Shown here in pieces: positions 63,797-64,000 of a stretch of DNA of 64,000 bases (position 1 is its first letter; each line of letters opens with the position of its first letter). The notes beneath the pieces are model-generated. The model saw only the letters and a program-made list of their open reading frames with translations. It made no database searches and was not told where the DNA came from. Source of the DNA: Flavobacteriaceae bacterium D16 (lineage in GTDB: Bacteria > Bacteroidota > Bacteroidia > Flavobacteriales > Flavobacteriaceae); NCBI GenBank assembly GCA_021295155.1, contig JAJTJC010000033.1:86652-150651 (forward strand), written 5' to 3'. The translations under genes and the position numbers were made by a program.

Positions 63797-64000
63797 GGGT
63801 GTGATTAGAGATTAATGTTTCCGGCTTTTCCGTATAAAATACGGAAAATAACCCACAATCTTTACGAGTTATCCCCAATCTTTCCCGATTAACGACACCT
63901 TTCTTCGATAAGCATTTTTAAGCTTCAATACGTTCATCGGGGATTTTTTGCACTTAATCCGGGTTTTTGTCAAATACCGAATAATAAGGGCTCTTCGACG

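Overview
The window reads as chromosomal DNA of a marine Bacteroidota, most likely family Flavobacteriaceae. The signs are the TAnnTTTG-type -7 promoter elements with TTG about 20 bp upstream, a split (two-subunit) transketolase, the gene order tgt-lptG-(DMT)-accA-dnaB, the thrS-infC-rpmI-rplT operon, a TonB receptor paired with a DUF4249 lipoprotein, many small exported beta-barrels and lipoproteins, and flavobacterial DUF families (DUF6646-like, DUF6095-like, DUF4421-like). I see no prophage, plasmid backbone, CRISPR array or intact insertion sequence. The most marine-flavoured genes are a vanadium haloperoxidase with an intact active site and a sulfatase next to its formylglycine-generating lipoprotein.

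Layout. 1-1.9 kb: tail of a metallo-beta-lactamase-fold protein, two tandem paralogous helical proteins and a lipoprotein. 2-6 kb: folE, a DUF2237 protein, a membrane protein broken by a one-base frameshift, and the haloperoxidase. 6-16.4 kb: an envelope-rich stretch of beta-barrel proteins, a CBM-like exported protein, a YqhA-like membrane protein, a lipoprotein and a 689-aa exported protein with three GPW modules and an Arg/Pro/Thr repeat tail. 16.5-23 kb: a compact moxR-DUF58-DUF4381-batA-batBC-batD operon with overlapping genes. 23-32 kb: exported proteins, including the sulfatase/FGE pair. 32-35.4 kb: a beta-helix lipoprotein and a Cys-rich protein bracketed by copies of a structured intergenic repeat, the second copy ending at tRNA-Lys(UUU). 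35.5-49.6 kb: housekeeping genes (aroK, PRTase, methyltransferase, S4 protein, FKBP lipoprotein, transketolase, tgt, lptG, accA, dnaB). 49.7-54.2 kb: a TPR protein, the ribosomal/IF3/ThrRS operon and a small membrane protein. 54.3-64 kb: glycerate kinase, TonB receptor plus DUF4249, monomeric isocitrate dehydrogenase, a possible structured RNA locus and two exported proteins.

The best leads are: (1) a 61.2-61.6 kb transcription unit with a good promoter, UUCG-capped hairpins and a terminator but no convincing ORF; (2) the tRNA-Lys-linked composite repeat near 32.1 and 35.2 kb; (3) two long imperfect palindromes upstream of the beta-helix lipoprotein; (4) the frameshifted membrane protein; (5) infC with only AUA available as start; (6) a Tgt lacking the usual zinc cysteines; and (7) a 25-bp direct repeat flanking the CBM-like gene. 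I do not claim a complete new multi-gene system. All names rest on reading motifs and remembered family features, without database searches.
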